Shown here piece by piece: positions 41,275 to 52,362 of a DNA stretch of 64,000 nucleotides. Under the pieces are notes generated by a model. It searched no databases and was not told the origin of the DNA. It saw nothing but the letters and a program-made list of their open reading frames with translations. The DNA is taken from NCBI RefSeq assembly GCF_029931775.1, contig NC_079312.1, forward strand, positions 60,206,333 through 60,270,332. Direction: 5' to 3'. The translations under genes were made by a program, and so were the position numbers. The DNA is from Euleptes europaea (lineage: Eukaryota > Chordata > Lepidosauria > Squamata > Sphaerodactylidae). Position 1 is the stretch's first letter. Every line of letters begins with the position of its first letter.

Positions 41275-43650
41275 TGTAGGGTTGCAGCCAAGACCCTTAG
41301 CTACTATTTGGTTCAGGTTTGAGTAAGGATCAAAGAAAAAATGTAGCATGCATGTAGTCTCTCTATAGTAATTCTTTCCCATTAGTGCAAAATCCCCCCA
41401 TAAACAGAAACTCAAATGCAAAGTCCAGTCTAATTGAGTTAAAAAAATTACTCTTAAGTACAGTCAAACTTTTTGGAATTTTACATAATGTACACTGAAC
41501 TAACGAAATACTACCATGATTCCAGAAAGGCTGCACATGCTGAGACAAAAGAGAAATAGGCTGAATTATTCTAAGGCACAATGAAGTATCAAATGGCAAA
41601 TAATTTTTGCTACAGAATGCCAGAAAAGCCTGTACCACCACCCAATTAGAAGGTAATTTTGTGTGAGTAGCATATGGAAAACCGGCATCCCTTTGTAACT
41701 CAATAGCAGCTCCCAGTACTCTGTAGCTGGACACCTGTAGATGACTTTTGGAAGCCTCAGCCCTGTGGAGAAGGTCATGAGTGGGTATGTCATGTGTGCT
41801 TTTGAAAATAGCCTTACAACTCAAGTCTAATCAAATTTACTTGGAAGGAATCCTCGTTATTTTCAGTGGGATTTAATTACACGTAAGTGCATACAGGACT
41901 GCAGAATTAGTTGTGTAGCCTTGTCTGTAGATCAGCCCCATAATAATTTAGCACTGAAATGCAGAAATGAACATCCAGACAGGAAAATGTGGTATTGAGG
42001 AAAATTCCCAAGTGAAGAATCAGGAGCGATGGCAAATTAAACACTCTGCCAGTTTGTAGTTTATGTGATAGGAACAAGTGACTTCGGACCAACATACTGC
42101 ATCTTTGGGTCTTCCAATGCGGCTGATGAACAAGAAACCCACAAATTTAGTTTGGGATCAGCTGAGCCCTGAACAAAAGCTAAATACTTACCAACTGGCT
42201 TCTGATTTGCTCACCTGAAACAAAGAAATTAAACCACAAAGAAATGACCTACAAAGAATTCCAATGTTTATTTTACTAAGGTTGACCATAGACATACTGA
42301 ACAAAAGATAGCACCATTTGTAAACATCTTACTTTGTTCAGTGTTGAATGAGGAGGATGTTTCTGATTCAAAGCCTGTGTAATTAAATGCCCACTAATTT
42401 ACGATCTTTGTGACCAGTAATCACCAGATCAGGTTGTTTAAAGAAATCAATAGATGCAACTATGTTATTATTCAATGGATTAATTCAATTTTCTTAATCT
42501 GTTAATCTCATTTGCTTTCTTTCATTTTATAGAGCTTGTTATTTTATAATTAGATGAGTTACCCTACAGCATCATTTAATTTTGACAAAAAGGATAGATG
42601 ATGCTAAAATAACAGTACCATAAACTGATTTCTGGATGAAAAAGAAGTCTTCAATTATCAGTAACCAGTGCAAATGTCATTTCTACATACTGAGGGGGAA
42701 AAAATCTATGTTTCTCTTATCACCAATGGACTGTGATGGAGTAATCAGAAAAACTATAGTTGCATGCCAAAGGTCTTCACCTCACTTTCCCTGGAGGTGA
42801 GTTTGTTCCACTAATTTGAGAGTTAAATCCTACATGAATGAGTTAAGGCTGCAATCTTACGTATAATTACTTGTTGAACTCAGTGGGGCTTCCTTCAAAG
42901 TCAACAAGCACAGAGCTGCATGACTGCAGCTTTTCCTTATCATTTCAGTACTATTAGCTTTAGGGTACAGTAAAGGAAGTTAAAGTGTTGTTGAATATAC
43001 AACACAACACAAATATGAGGAAATAGGAGTGTTTTCTTGCATGTATGTTTGTTTTAGGAAGCCAAATCCTGAGGGCCGCTGTGGTGATGATAGTTAGCCA
43101 TCTACATAATAGTCAAATCCTTATGGGCATCCCTGTGTCCCTCCAATATGTGTCCCTCCACATGGTACAGACTGCATAGCGAGCATACTGGTGTCCATAG
43201 CAACCCTGGCAACACCATCAATTAACCCAATGACATTCTGCTGAGTGGTGCACACGACAACCAATTACTACCTGTCAATGCAGCCACTACCCCTCAATGG
43301 CACTGCCCCCCATGGAGTGCCAGAGGACAGGGAGAAGACCCAGCAAAAGCACAACCACAATGGGTCATGTAGCCTGAGTGTCATCCCATAGCCCATAGGA
43401 GGAGGGCACCTATGCAGCAGACAAGACACTCACTTGTCCCCTGGCAATGATTCCCCGGGCCTCACTCTCACAGGGGACCCCCATTTTGAACCTTGTACAC
43501 ATTCTCATTTTAGTATGGGCCTATCAATTAAAAATTGAGGCTGAATCAAACTGATATCAAAATGACAGTGAGTAATGCTGAGGGTGAGTAAGGTATGTGA
43601 AGACAGTTCCTCCATTAATCATGGGAAAGCCATCTCTGGTGGGAGTCAAC
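41275..43650. other. Intergenic, mostly unrecognised
   Basis: AT-rich DNA with worn palindromic-MITE relatives near 41820-41905 and 42847-42930, and a short C-rich stretch at 43080-43500 of unknown origin. No gene found. The 153-codon minus-strand frame at 41363-41824 looks random. Confidence 0.45.
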
Positions 43651-44037
43651 TAGGTTTGCCAACCTCCAGGTACTTAGTATGGAGTCGGCTAGTTAATTTC
43701 AAGTCAATCACAGACACAAAATACTCCAGAACATAACAATTTATCACATAGGTGCAAAAGTGCAAAAGTGCAGTGAAAGACTTACAACATACAATTCTAT
43801 ATACAATCCTATGTTCTCAATCCTATAAGGTAACAATCTCCACAATTTTCTCTTGAGTAATCTTCATAAAGGTAACTGGAAAGCAAAATTCAAAAAGTTC
43901 CTTGAGGGTAAGGTTTCAATAGTATTTCTAGAAGAATGAAGTGGGGGACTATCGTTTCAGTTCTTCTTCAACCCCTTTTCCTGAAAAATCCCATTTAATT
44001 ATATAAATTGTATCTTACATAGGTCCAAATCTCTCAT
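43651..44037. other. Unclassified repeat-like stretch
   Basis: Begins with a truncated MITE end (TAGGTTTGCCAACCTCCAGG at a TA), followed by AT-rich sequence with GTGCAAAAGTGCAAAAGTGC. Possibly an old retroelement end. Confidence 0.35.
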
Positions 44038-44325
44038 AAGAACATAAAAAGGCCCTGCTGGATCAGCCCATCAAGTCCAGCAGTCTGTTCATACAGTGGC
44101 CAACCAGTTGTCTCTAGGAAGCCACAAAGAAGACTCAGCCTTCCATCCTTCCGAGGTCAGTTAAATGAGTACCCAGCTTGCTGGGAGTAAAGGGAAGATG
44201 ACTGGGGAAGGCACTGGCAAACCACCCCGTAAACAAAGTCTGCCTAGTAAACAATGGGATGCGACGTCACCCCATGGGTCAGGAATGACCCGGTGCTTGT
44301 GGAGGGGACCTTTACCTTTTACCTT
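44038..44325 (+). mobile_element. LINE/SINE fragment joined to tRNA-type SINE tail
   Basis: 44038-44130 carries GGCCCTGCTGGATCAGCCCA and CAGTGGCCAACCAGTTG. 44131-44325 is the 3' part of the 39781-type SINE (GACTCAGCCTTCCATCCTTC to GGGGACCTTTACCTTTTACC). Confidence 0.75.
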
Positions 44326-44644
44326 TTTTTTGGATCCTAGCTTGTTACCCCAACTGTATGGTTGGCTTCTCTACTTCTCCACCCCATTCTACTGTGCTTC
44401 TCCGGTCAGGTCAACTTCCCCCTCTGGAGCTGTCCCACTGTCTTTAGGAAGCGGGTTTGTATGTCTTCGATTCTCCCCTTTCATTCCCTCCCTTAATAAC
44501 AGGTAGTTTGTTAGGGAAAGGGTTTAAACTGTGTTTGTAACTTCTAATATGCATTTATTTCCTTTCTGTAGTGCCTCTATTTTTCTTTACCTCATTTAAC
44601 TGGGGAGATGTGTCTGATCATCTACCAAAGGGGGAGGGAGTTCT

Positions 44645-44870
44645 CATAAACACATAAAGCTGCCTTATACTGAATCAGACCCTTGGCCCATCAAAGTCAG
44701 TATTGTCTACTCAGACTGGCAGCTGCTCTCCAGGGTCTCAGGCAGAGGTCTTTCCCATCACCTACTTGCCTAGTCCCTTGAACTGGAGATGCCGGGGATT
44801 GAACCTGAGACCTCCTGCATGCCAAGCAGATGCTCTTCCGCTGATGCTCTACTACAGTCACACACTACTA
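44645..44870 (-). mobile_element. tRNA-derived SINE (left arm of inverted duplication)
   Basis: Reverse copy: CACATAAAGCTGCCTTATAC, CCCTTGGCCCATCAAAGTCA, and inverted box B GGGGATTGAACCTGAGACC. Confidence 0.82.
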
Positions 44871-45459
44871 ACCTACCTCACAGGGTCACTGTGAAGATAA
44901 AATGGAGGAAAGGAGAATGCCGTACTGTGCTTTGGGACCCCAATGGAAATAAATGTTGGATATAAACGAGGTAAATAAACCAATAAGTTCAATGCTCTGC
45001 CAGTCTTTCTGATTTATCATAAAGACCACACAGAGGTAGCCATCCATTAAGCTACACGTTACAGATGGGGAAACAGAGGCATGCAGAGGTAAGACTTGCC
45101 CAAGGTGTCCCAAAGTGATCATAGCTGACTTCACCATTCGGTCCCCGCCTGCCCATCAAGATGACCTCAACCATCTCAGCTTGCTTTTTTGAAGGCTGAC
45201 AACATTGTATTAACAGGCATGGCTCAATGGAAAAGCTCTGGGATAGCATGGTTAAAAGGCAAGAGGCAGGCCGAAGTTCTGGAGCTGATGTTTTGCCCCT
45301 CTGAACTGTAAAAGGGGGAACAGAACAGCCCAGCTGATGAGCTGCCCTGGACATTCATCATTTTGGCTGAGATACCCCTTCACAACCCATCCACGCCGCA
45401 CCCTTTGCACCCTGTCCACCCAGCACCGCCAACCTGCATGGCTTCTCCAATGTCAAGAG

Positions 45460-45706
45460 TGCCATGGGCAAGTGTGAGACTGTGGCTCAGTACGTGGAGC
45501 TTCTGCTTGGCATTCATCTGCTTGGCATGCAGAAGGTCCCAGGCTCAATCCCCGGCATCTCCGGTTCAAGGGACTAGACAAGTAGGTGATGTGAAAGACC
45601 TCAGCCTGAGACCCTGGAGAGCCGCTGCCGGTCTGAGTAGACAATACTGACCTTGATGGACCAAGGGTCTGATTCAGTATAAGGCAGCTTCATGTGTTCA
45701 TGAAAA
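45460..45706 (+). mobile_element. tRNA-derived SINE (right arm of inverted duplication)
   Basis: Head CTGTGGCTCAGTACGTGG, box B-like GGCTCAATCCC, tail GGTCTGATTCAGTATAAGGC. A duplicated GCTTGGCATTCATCTGCTTGGCAT stretch sits near the head. Confidence 0.82.
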
Positions 45707-45748
45707 CTGCCCCCCCTTTGGTAGATGATCAGACACATCTCCCCTCAG

Positions 45749-47730
45749 ACTACTCCCAGTCCATTCCCTATGACAGCTGCACAAAGCAGCCTGCAGAGGG
45801 TATGAGTGGGAAGGGGTGGGGACTGCAGTGGGGTAACCACAGGAGACAGAGAATGATGTGCTGTGAGGGAGTGGGGGTGGGAGGGGGCATGGAGCAAACC
45901 TCATCCACTCAGACAGGGGCAGAATTTTAGATCACTCCAGACTTTATTGGACAGCAGCAGGGAAATGGTAATGCGGTATCCATTACAACCCCAATGCCTT
46001 TGCATGCTGCTTCAGGAAGCCATGGAAAGACGGGGGGCAAGCCCTCCCTATCACAGCCTGCCAGTGAACAGGGTGGACTTCCCAGATTGCCTGCCTGTGT
46101 GGGGATACTGCAGGAGCTGGGCTGGAACCAGTGAGACGGCAGCCCTCTAGCACAGCAGCAGCAGGATCTTTACTAGTCACTGTAGCCAACCCATAACGCA
46201 CCAGGAATATCAACCTCTCAGGTCACCTCCCTACTGAATCACTGCCTGCACAAATGCCAAAGAGGCACATACAATAACAATGATCAGAAAAGCCATCCTG
46301 ACCACTTCAACCATGCCAGTGGAGCCCAGTAGGGCCCATGGTTCCCCCTTCCACAGAAGGAGTCTCCCTCTTTCAAGATAACCCCTCTGGCCTCATATAA
46401 AAGCCGCTGAAACAACGCTTATGCTTTTGCTGTATATACTCCATCTGCTTCTGCTGCTGCATAGGGCTTTGACCCTACAAGGCAATGGGTGCTATGGTTG
46501 CTTGGCTGGCAGATCCACACAGCACAGTGGGAAATCTGCCAGACACCTCCCAAACTCCAGTTTTGCCCCATCCTCCACATTGGGGGAGGAGGCATCCTGG
46601 CAAGGGACCATGTCAACTATCTAGTATGGGACCGCCAGCATCCCGGGCACCAAAACCCCTGGCATCATAGCCAGCACTCTTAGATACACTTCCCTGGGGG
46701 CATGGCCTGTTGCATAGAATGGGGCACACTGCTGGGTGAAGCTGCCTTAGGTGCCCCCATATAATGCACCATCGGCCTTGGCTGTAAGAGCCTGCCTTGC
46801 TGAGGCATCACCCAGGGTTCCTGCAAGGGGAAGGGGGAAGGTGGGTGCAGACTCCTGGGCTGAGCCCCCTGGATTCCTCACCTCTGCTCACCTGTCAGTG
46901 CATGGTTGTTCTGCATCAGTACATGGCTGTGTGTGTCTGAATAGAAGAGGTACCTGTAAGGGTTCTGAACTACATTAGTCACACAGCAAGGAGCGCCTCC
47001 CTTGCGGGTAAGTGCCATGCCTCCTCTGTGGCACTAAATGCCCTCTCTGTGTGCTTCCCACCATCAGTGTGATCTAAGTATGCAAGCCAGAGAGCTCAAA
47101 GAAACAGGCCCTTGCCACCGCCCTATCACTTAAGCTATGCGGGCATCTTGGCTTAGGTTTATGTAGTGTGTGAGGGGGCTGTGATTGGGTGCAGGGGAGG
47201 GGGTTTCAACACATCTGGGAAGGGGTGTGATTAGCTGTGGCTGTAGTCACCATCTTGTGCTATGCCAGGGCTTGTGGGTGGGACTATACCTGCGGGGATT
47301 GGGTTTTTTGGCTTTTCCATTGCATGGGTGCTTGCAGTTTTTGGTGGCATAACTTTATTTCAGTTCTGGGCAGGCATTCCCAGGCTGGGTGGCTGAGGGA
47401 GTCAACAATCCTAACATGCCTCTGGGCCTGACCTTTCACCTGTTGGCATAGAGGGTTGTCCTGGCAATGTTCTGCTAGGGGTCCAAGGTGTTGCTGCACT
47501 GGAGGCTGGCCACGGCGCAGCAGCAGCAGAGCACTATACCCTCATACCTCCAAGATATGCCAGCATATCTCTGGGATAAACTGGCAGAGCAGCTGGTCAG
47601 TTCCCTGAGTGCTTTCGCCCCCCCCTCCCCACACCACCAGGATTGCACAGCTAATATCTCAGGACAGTTAAAAAGGACCCACAGGAGAACTACAGTCATT
47701 TCCCAAGCAGTTCAGATGAGCTCTTAGAAA
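45749..47730. other. GC-rich island of about 2 kb, unidentified
   Basis: Base composition jumps to GC-rich relative to flanks, with a CATATAAAAGCCGCTG TATA-like motif near 46397 and many short overlapping frames. None gives a protein I recognise. A degraded large mobile element is the likeliest explanation. Confidence 0.3.
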
Positions 47731-48385
47731 GTACTTGACACATTTCTCTAGCTTAGTTGGCATAACGTTTGCATTCCATTTGCACCTTCTGCAGAAGGAC
47801 CTCTGAATGAATAATTGAAAACAAATCACTATGCTTGGCAAGATTACAAACTGCTGTAAATTGATTTCCTCCTAATCTATGCAGTGGCAGGGCCCTCACG
47901 CTTGGCAGTGAGACACTGAAGTGTCAGCGTAAGGACTATGGGTGACTATGGGCCTATTCACTAGTTATTTTACAGGGAGAAATCTCAACATGGTACAAGT
48001 CTCGGGCAGGTCCGAGCACCAGAGCAAAGGACAAGTTGTCTCTTTGCGCTAGTACAGAGACCTCATAATACATCCTGTTAACTGCTATGTTTATATGACA
48101 GAGCAGTGTGATTAGAAGTATTTTAAACACCACAAATCAATGGTTTTCCCAGGATTCAGCTTGCTTCATTGTACCGAATATAAGAATCAACTATAGTGCA
48201 ATTATGTATGTCAAGAGTACATCTATGACTTTTTGAAAGTTTTACTTTTTATTCCCTAATCCAGTAACATACCAGGATCAAAAGACGCTAAAAAAAAAAG
48301 TTTTTTTAAAAAGAGTATATATCTGACAAAGTGCCAGTTTCCACTCTCTGAAGGCCCAAGTGTGATTACAAATTATGCAATAGAA

Positions 48386-49098
48386 CAGGGGTGGGGAACC
48401 TTTTTTCTGCCAAGGGCCATTTGGATATTTACAACATCATTCGCTGGCCATTCAAAATTATCAACTTAAAAATTAGCCAACCAAGCCCCAAGCAGGCAGC
48501 TGCCCCAGATGACCCCCCCGCACGCGCATGGGCAAGCAGGCAGGCATCCAACTGGTGGCGCATTCGCCCACCTGGTGGTACAGGATGGTCTGTTGTACCA
48601 GCCAAGCGTAGCCGTCCAGCCGCACGCCAGAGTTGCTCCTGCTCCGCATGGTCAGGGCCGGATTCTACAGCCAGCTCCTGCTACCTCCGCCTGCAGGGAT
48701 GAAATGAGGACACACTGGCTAATAACTCGCCCCCCCTGCGCATTCTGACCCTGCCCCCTTTAACCCCTCCATTGTCATCACTTCTGCCCCAGCTCTCTTG
48801 TAGTACAGAGGGAATACGTTTTTCCACAGCCCGGGTGGGAAAGGGTTAATACAGTTTCTTTGGCAGTCCTAGCAGCTCCATAGCTAACAACTCTTCTGCA
48901 AGGGGGAAAACAGGTTCCTTTTCTCGGCAAAACAAACTCACATCCTCCTTGAATAGAGGCTATTCCTGTCCGCGGGAGGGGGCGGATAGCTAGTCTTAGA
49001 TCCTTCTGAGCTAGAGATCTGCCAGGACCCATGAAGGGCCAGACTAAATGATTTTGCAGGCCTTAAACGGCCCCCGGGCCTGACGTTGCCCACCTGTG
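48386..49098. mobile_element. hAT non-autonomous transposon, 713 bp, perfect TSD
   Basis: Ends CAGGGGTGGGGAACC and GTTGCCCACCTGTG (imperfect inverted repeats). The exact 8-bp duplication CAATAGAA flanks it (48378-48385, 49099-49106). Inner GGCCATTTGG / GGCCTTAAACGGCC. GC-rich inside; no transposase frame. Confidence 0.92.
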
Positions 49099-49106
49099 CA
49101 ATAGAA

Positions 49107-51430
49107 TAATAAATTATGAATTATGGATTACAAATTACTGTCCTCTTCCTACTCCCCCTTTTATCTGTGACAATTTCCTACACAATCTGAGCATCTTTTC
49201 AGAACCTTAATAACGGTGATGTCAAAAACATCTTCCAGGCTTTGCTTAGTTTTTGTGGTGCCTTTGCCTTATTTAAACATTCCTAGGATTCATAATTTAT
49301 ATGAAAACATGTATTGTTTCTTCTTGTTCTTCACTGTCTCTGTCTTTTGTCTTTGTGCAGTTATTTATCCATTCCACTGAATTTCTTACGCCAGTTCTGT
49401 ACAATAGTTTGAATTGCATTTGGTATTAAAGATATCAAAACAAGAAAATTAGAGAAAAATAGAACACTTGGCCCAGAATAGCGTAGTCTGTAGCCTCAAC
49501 AAACTCTGTAAAACATGCTAGGTTGAGAGACAGTGATCAAGTGAACTGCAAAATTAAACATGAGTTCTCACAAAGGGCAAGCAACATCATATTTTGAACC
49601 TGGCCCTAACGCGGACAGAAAAAACCCAAAGAATCTGGCCACATTCAGATAGGGGGTACTCTTCTACAGACCTTGGGGACCCCCAAAGAGAGGAACTTCC
49701 TCTTTGAGTTGCTGTGGGGTAAGTGGAGGAGCAGGAGGAGGTGGATGAGCAGGAGGAGGATGGGATGGGGGGAGACACACACACACAGAAAGCTTCCACT
49801 ACGACATGTGTCAGGCAGGTGGGAGGAGGGAAGAGCTAGAGCTGCCTCCACAGGAGCTAGGCTGGTGGATATGGTGGCACTGCAGGTCAGAGGGAGGAGG
49901 ATTGAGAACTGGATCTGCCCCCACCCCTTACGTGAGCCAGGCAGCTAGGCTGGCCAGCAAGTTGGTGGCCCAGCAAGGGAGCAGGAGGGATTAAAAGGAT
50001 GGGATTCCCCCCCTCCAACAAGTCTTGCACATTCTTCTCTTTACTACAATCTAATTCTGGCCTATAATATTTCAAATTGCAATTGGTGGCTTACATGATT
50101 CAAAAATTTCCCCTGCACATGGACAAGAAGATGTTAGTAGCTATGGTATGACTCCAAGGGCTGAAACAGTTTTTTTCCCCTCTTCTGCTGGTTGTGGAGC
50201 CAGATTTACACAAAATAAAGGATATCCATGACTGGATGTCTTGGTGTCTTTCAGTTTTATTTAAAAGCAGCTTGGGGGGAGGGATTTGGATCAGGGATAC
50301 TGTGCAAAGAAGGGGGTTTAACCCTATTACTTGGGCTCTTTTCCCAACCTAACCTCCTCCCCAAAGGCATAAAGGTTTCACTATGAAGAAAATGGTTTGA
50401 ACACAATGATCTCTTACTGAATTTGCTCATCATTTCAAGTTATGTCAGTCTCCCTATTACACATGCAACAGTGAATCAAACTTTAAAATTTTAATTTTTC
50501 TGTGTCACTTCCCCCCCTTGTGGCACTGTGTAGATTTACAGTCTTTTTTTTCTTTCATAAACTAGTTTAACATTTTTTTTAAACATTGGGGACAAGAGAC
50601 CAACAAACAACATTGAGCTGACATACCAGCCTCTTTGAAAACATGCTATAGTATTATCTGAAAACAGGCTATAGTATTCACTGAATGCTAAATTATTCAC
50701 TGAAAATTGATAGGACTAATTCACACAGAAATTTCAGCTAATGAAACCTATGGCTTTGAGCTGTATTAAAACAAACCGAAACAGCTGAGCAAATATGGCT
50801 GCCATATACTGGGTTAGACCTTTGGTACCTCCAGTTCAGTATTACCTAGTGAAGGTTTCAGGAAGAAATATTCCTCAGTGCTGCTATTTTTTCAGTTGGA
50901 CTTGAATTGAACCTGGGACCTTACGTATGCAAAGCATGTCCTCTGTGCACTCACTGAGCTATGGGCTTCGAAAGTCAAAGCCATCTGCTGAACTTCACAG
51001 TAGGGTTTTGGCGACTGATTGCCAATACAGTTTAAATTGGCTCTCACACACTACTGAGTGATTCAGCCAAGGGCACAGCTCCTCATGCTCGCTCAAAGGC
51101 ACAGCTGCCATAAATTAAAGTACAGACCCCCCCCACTTAACCCATTTGAAGGATATTTTGAACAAGCTATAGTAGATGTTGTATGTATGTATATATGTAT
51201 GTGTGTGTGTATACTACCAATAATTCTTTTTAATTGAAAATATTATTATGTTCACTTCTAAAGATACCAGTCATGAATTTACCAAGAATACGGAAACAGC
51301 TCACCATACATCTGACTCTTGGGTACACTTGTTTATAAACCCTTCCACACTATGGCCTCCATGGGGACAGAAAAACATAATTTAAAAACATTGAGAAGTG
51401 ACACTGTGACAACTCTTACCTCTGTCAGAA
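49107..51430. other. Intergenic, partly repeat-like
   Basis: 49590-50030 is a purine-rich, GC-rich block (GGAGGAGCAGGAGG runs) of unknown nature. 50795-50975 is a worn reversed tRNA-type SINE (AACCTGGGACC, ACTGAGCTATGGG). The rest is AT-rich. A GTAT/GTGT microsatellite lies near 51178-51220. Confidence 0.4.
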
Positions 51431-51433
51431 GTA

Positions 51434-51636
51434 GGGTTGCCAATCTCAAGGTACAAGCTGGAGATCTCCTGCTATTACAACTGAACTCCAGCCGATAGAA
51501 AGCAGTTCACCTGGAGAAAATGGCTGCTTTGGCAATCGGACTCTATGGCATTGAAGTCCTTCCCCTCCCCAAACCTCACCCTCCTCAGGCTCTGCCCCAA
51601 AAACCTCCTGCCAGTGGCGAAGAGGGACCTGGCAAC
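51434..51636. mobile_element. TA-flanked MITE (GGGTTGCCA family)
   Basis: Left end GGGTTGCCAATCTCAAGG right after TA (51432-51433), core AACTGAACTCCAGCCGATAG, right end GGACCTGGCAACT. Divergent copy of the 19861 family. Confidence 0.72.
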
Positions 51637-52139
51637 TGAAGTGCCTGGTTGTCTTATAGAGTCTAATGATAGACAACAAGGAGGAGGTTAAGTTAAAAGC
51701 AACAGTTCTTTATTTAGCTAAACACAGAGCTGGGGTGAGTTAACCACAGATAAGGCACAGGGTTACCCCCCCCCCAAGAACAAAGGAAAGTGAGCATCAC
51801 TTTTGCATTAGAACGGGGCAGGCCCATAGCCGCATGCAAGAAGATTGATACACAAAAGCACCAATACAGGTTAGGTGTCTACTCCATGTTAATTAGCATA
51901 GCCTATAGATATTGCCCGAAGGTGTAACTAAGCAAGTGCTTGATCTTGGAACTAGGAAACAGAAACTATATTCCTAAGGATAGAGGTAAGAGGAACTGTG
52001 AGCTAATTCAAAGACAGCTTTCTCTCATTATGGTGAGAGGCAGTACCAGGCAAAGAGTATGGTTTGTTGGTTCATGGCCCCCGGATGCCAACCTCCCCAA
52101 AGCTTCCATATGTGTGCATATGAGCACATAGTGTTCTAT

Positions 52140-52362
52140 GTGTGTGTGTAAAGTGCCTTCAAGTCGCAGCCGACTTATGGCGACCCCTTTTGGGGTTTTC
52201 ATGGCAAGAGACTAACAGAGGTGGTTTGCCAGTGCCTTCCCCTGCACAGCAACCCTGGTATTCCTTGGTGGTCTCCTATCCAAATACTAACCAGGGCTGA
52301 CCCTGCTTAGCTTCTGAGATCTGACGAGATCAGGCTAGCCTGGGCCATCCAGGTCAGGGTAT
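52140..52362 (-). mobile_element. 5S-rRNA-derived SINE, full length, reverse
   Basis: From the (GT)n tail through AAGTGCCTTCAAGTCGCAGC, GTATTCCTTGGTGGTCTCCT, AACCAGGGCTGACCCTGCTT to the 5S head AGCTTCTGAGATCTGACGAG and GGCCATCCAGGTCAGGG. The least decayed 5S-type copy in the window. Confidence 0.9.

Larger units (their letters stand above)
44607..45748. repeat. Inverted duplication, about 265-290 bp arms, including a SINE
   Basis: GGGGAGATGTGTCTGATCAT (44607 onward) reappears inverted ending at 45748, with the same about 33-nt non-SINE edge on both sides. Each arm contains one copy of a tRNA-type SINE: minus at about 44645-44870 and plus at about 45460-45706 (head GACTGTGGCTCAGTACGTGG, tail AGTATAAGGCAGCTTCATGT). 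The spacer is 44871-45459. Confidence 0.8.

Noticed and set aside
45363-45650. 95-codon frame and its antisense partner near 45.5 kb
   Set aside because: Both run through the SINE in the inverted duplication; they are repeat translations.
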